From positions 2,394,501 to 2,458,500 of the forward strand of contig NZ_BAABBR010000001.1 of the NCBI RefSeq assembly GCF_039538065.1: a stretch of DNA of 64,000 bases, written 5' to 3'. Every line of letters begins with the position of its first letter. Position 1 is the first letter of the stretch. This document shows positions 62,262 through 64,000 of the stretch, piece by piece. The notes beneath the pieces are model-generated. The model ran no database searches. It was not told the origin of the DNA and was given only the letters and a program-made list of their open reading frames with translations. A program made the position numbers and the translations under genes. This stretch comes from Sphingomonas rosea (GTDB lineage Bacteria > Pseudomonadota > Alphaproteobacteria > Sphingomonadales > Sphingomonadaceae).

Positions 62262-62678
62262 TTATTGTCGGCAATCTTCGATGCTTCGCGCCGGCTCCGG
62301 GCCCGAGCGCAGGACGAGTGGCAACGTCCCCTTCGCATCCACCCACAAACGCCCGCGGCTGAAGGCGATTGCGTCGAGCAGGGGATCACTGGCGAGCACC
62401 ATGTTGCCGACCGGAAGCAGCCGGTCACTGCCGGTCGTGGCGATTCGAATCGGTTGCGCCGGGACCGCGCCGGTGCGTGAGAAACTCACCCGCCGCGTGG
62501 CGCGGATGCAGCGCACCGAAAATTGCGGTCCGCGCGAATCGGAAAAGATCGCTTCGCTTGCCTCGGGCGTTGCGCGCCACGACCAGACGCCGGCGGTGAT
62601 CGGCCGCGTCCGCCAGTCGGCGGGAATGGCGGGATCGACGGCGGCGACCTGCACCGCCGCGAGCATCATCAGCAGCAT
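62262..62678 (-). CDS. Secreted hypothetical protein
   Basis: A 138-residue protein with a short hydrophobic start (MLLMMLAAVQVAAVDP) suggesting export. The rest has conserved-looking Trp (ADWRTRPITAGVWSWRAT) and two Cys (SVRCIRATRR and IEDCRQ) that could form a disulphide. Not recognised. It lies 6 bp after the phaR stop and upstream of the tiny ORF on the same strand. Confidence 0.75.
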   Translation of the reverse strand: MLLMMLAAVQVAAVDPAIPADWRTRPITAGVWSWRATPEASEAIFSDSRGPQFSVRCIRATRRVSFSRTGAVPAQPIRIATTGSDRLLPVGNMVLASDPLLDAIAFSRGRLWVDAKGTLPLVLRSGPEPARSIEDCRQ

Positions 62679-62684
62679 AACCGG

Positions 62685-63224
62685 TCAGCGCGCCAGCTTG
62701 TCGACCTTGGCGCGCAGCGCGTCGAGCTCGGCCTTGAGGTTGGCGACGTCGTCGCCGCCACCGCCTTGCGGCGCCGCGGGCTTGTCGGCGGGCTTGGCGA
62801 TGCCGCTCATCGCCTTGGCGCTCTGTTCGAACAACGCCATCTGCCGCTTGGCGAGATCGGTGAAGAGGTTGCTCCCGAACGCGTCCTTGAACGCGCCCTG
62901 GCTCTTGGAAAAGCTCTGCATCGCGGCATCGAGATAGGATGGGACCATGGTCTGCATCGAATTGCCGTAGAGCGCGATGAGCTGGCGAAGGAAGCTCGCG
63001 GGAAGCATGGTTGCGCCGCCCCGTGCCTCTTCCTCGACGATGATCTGGGTCAGCGCCTGGTGGGTGATGTCCTCGCCGGTCTTGGCGTCGACCACGACGA
63101 AATCGCGGCCCTCGCGGATCATCTGCGCCAGCCGGTCGAGCGTGACGTAGGTCGAGCTCTCGGTGTCGTAGAGACGCCGGTTCGCATATTTCTTGATCGT
63201 GATCTTGTGGGAAGCGGCGTTCAT
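62685..63224 (-). CDS. phaR: Polyhydroxyalkanoate synthesis repressor PhaR
   Basis: A 179-residue regulator that binds PHA granules and represses phasin genes. The N-terminal PHB_acc_N domain reads KITIKKYANRRLYDTESSTY (8-27), followed by accumulation-regulator domains and a coiled C-terminal helix. ATG 63224 is preferred over a longer frame. It is divergent from the PhaC-like gene, with only 17 bp between the starts. Confidence 0.93.
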   Translation of the reverse strand: MNAASHKITIKKYANRRLYDTESSTYVTLDRLAQMIREGRDFVVVDAKTGEDITHQALTQIIVEEEARGGATMLPASFLRQLIALYGNSMQTMVPSYLDAAMQSFSKSQGAFKDAFGSNLFTDLAKRQMALFEQSAKAMSGIAKPADKPAAPQGGGGDDVANLKAELDALRAKVDKLAR

Positions 63225-63241
63225 CGTCAGTCCTCGGCAGG

Positions 63242-64000
63242 GTGAGGAAGGACCTAGCACCGCCGTTTGCCGCACCGCAACAAAACCGCGGGCCAAGGCC
63301 GCTGCCCCTGTTCCTCGAACATCTGCGACAGGCGGCGTTGCGAAACCCTGAACTGGCGGCGAAGGCGCTCGAGGGCTTGCGCCGCTACCAGTCGGCCGAA
63401 CCGGCGTCGCCTCCACCCGAGCGTCCGGTCGTCGCCGACGTCGCCGGCACCATGCTGCGCGACTGCGGCGGATCGGGACCGACGGTGGTGCTGGTCCCTT
63501 CGCTGATCAATCCGCCGACGATTCTCGACCTCGAATCCTCGCGATCGCTCGCGCAAGCGCTGACCGGGGGAAATAGCGTGCTGCTGCTCGATTGGGGCGC
63601 GGCGCGGGCGCGGGCCGGGCTCGACCTGACCGGGCACGTCGAGGAACGGCTGCGACCGCTGCTCGGCGCGGTCGGGCCGGCGGTGCTGGTCGGCTATTGT
63701 CTCGGCGGGACGCTCGCGCTGGCGGCGGCGGCGCGCGAGCCGGCGGTGCGGGCGGTCGCGACGCTCGCCTCGCCGTGGCGCTTCGAGGTCTATCCGGCGA
63801 GCGCCCGGCAAGCCCTGACCGAGCTCTGGCGCTCCAGCCGCCCGGTCGCCGAGCGACTGGGGTTCCTGCCGATGGAGGTGCTTCAGGCGGCCTTCTGGCA
63901 GATCGATCCCGAGCGGATCGTGGCCAAGTTCGCGCATTTCGCCGACCTCGCGTCCGGAAGTCCCGAGGCGCGGGCCTTTGTCGGCATCGAGGATTGGGCC
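63242..64000 (+). CDS. PhaC-related alpha/beta hydrolase (partial, cut by window edge)
   Basis: At least 253 residues of a poly(hydroxyalkanoate) synthase-like protein; the C-terminus lies outside. The nucleophile elbow is GYCLGGTLAL (G-x-C-x-G with Cys, as in PHA synthases) near residue 152, preceded by PSLINPPTILDLE and LLLDWGAA, typical of the family. It starts at GTG 63242 and carries a short N-terminus, unlike class I synthases of 550 or more residues, so it may be a PhaC-like hydrolase. Paired with phaR. Confidence 0.85.
   Translation, partial: MRKDLAPPFAAPQQNRGPRPLPLFLEHLRQAALRNPELAAKALEGLRRYQSAEPASPPPERPVVADVAGTMLRDCGGSGPTVVLVPSLINPPTILDLESSRSLAQALTGGNSVLLLDWGAARARAGLDLTGHVEERLRPLLGAVGPAVLVGYCLGGTLALAAAAREPAVRAVATLASPWRFEVYPASARQALTELWRSSRPVAERLGFLPMEVLQAAFWQIDPERIVAKFAHFADLASGSPEARAFVGIEDWA

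Overview
This window looks like chromosomal DNA from a small-genome sphingomonad (Alphaproteobacteria, order Sphingomonadales, Sphingomonas/Sphingomicrobium type). The supports are very high GC, dense coding, alphaproteobacterial tRNAs, a cysteine-free L31, PhaR, a divergent cobalamin riboswitch, and an outer-membrane operon that runs bamA-skp-fabZ with no lpxD, as expected where glycosphingolipids replace lipid A. Nearly all of it is ordinary core genome; there is no prophage, CRISPR array, insertion sequence or obvious island. Both ends cut a gene: a PLP aminotransferase on the left and a PhaC-like hydrolase on the right.

Layout. 1-3.3 kb: aminotransferase, CaiB-type racemase and acyl-CoA dehydrogenase. 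3.4-5.7 kb: a lone phage/GTA-type terminase, a GNAT acetyltransferase and rpmE. 5.8-10.2 kb: cobalamin riboswitch with btuB, btuF-like, btuC and btuD. 10.2-21.2 kb, minus strand: tRNA-Met, rpsB, tsf, pyrH, frr, uppS, cdsA, dxr, rseP, bamA, skp and fabZ, coupled by 1-4 bp stop/start overlaps over much of its length. 21.3-26.4 kb: DUF3775 protein, 2H phosphoesterase, PRC-barrel membrane protein, kup, ald and a DUF3072 protein. 26.4-31.4 kb, minus strand: ccmC-D-E-F-G-H-I for cytochrome c maturation. 31.5-34.5 kb: amino-acid dehydrogenase, tRNA-His, a HIT protein, a Crp/Fnr regulator, tRNA-Val and HU. 34.5-43 kb: lon, a CPBP-like protein, an Arg/Gly-rich tail protein, dapF-ftsY-yciB-ABC exporter, and sodB. 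43-47.7 kb: divergent pspF / pspABC plus two extra PspB-like genes, then sufE, a thioesterase and a J-domain protein. 47.7-52 kb: RNase P RNA, acyl-CoA ligase, YbaB, dnaX and SRP RNA. 52-56.7 kb: ferredoxin, two cysteine desulfurases, alpha/beta hydrolase, a LysR regulator. 56.7-64 kb: glmS, two secreted proteins, glmU, a histone-like protein, a tiny-ORF transcription unit, phaR and the PhaC-like gene.

Two observations stand out beyond the genes. First, three families of palindromic intergenic repeats occur here, and they supply coding termini: the N-termini of UppS and CcmH lie in copies of one family and the C-terminus and stop of CcmI lie in another. This resembles in-frame palindromic elements known from Rickettsia. 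Second, at 62.0-62.2 kb there is a compact unit with a Shine-Dalgarno stretch complementary to the whole 16S 3' tail, an 18-codon ORF and a hairpin-T terminator. The psp operon also has an unusual composition, with a near-consensus sigma-54 site and two additional one-helix coiled-coil proteins.
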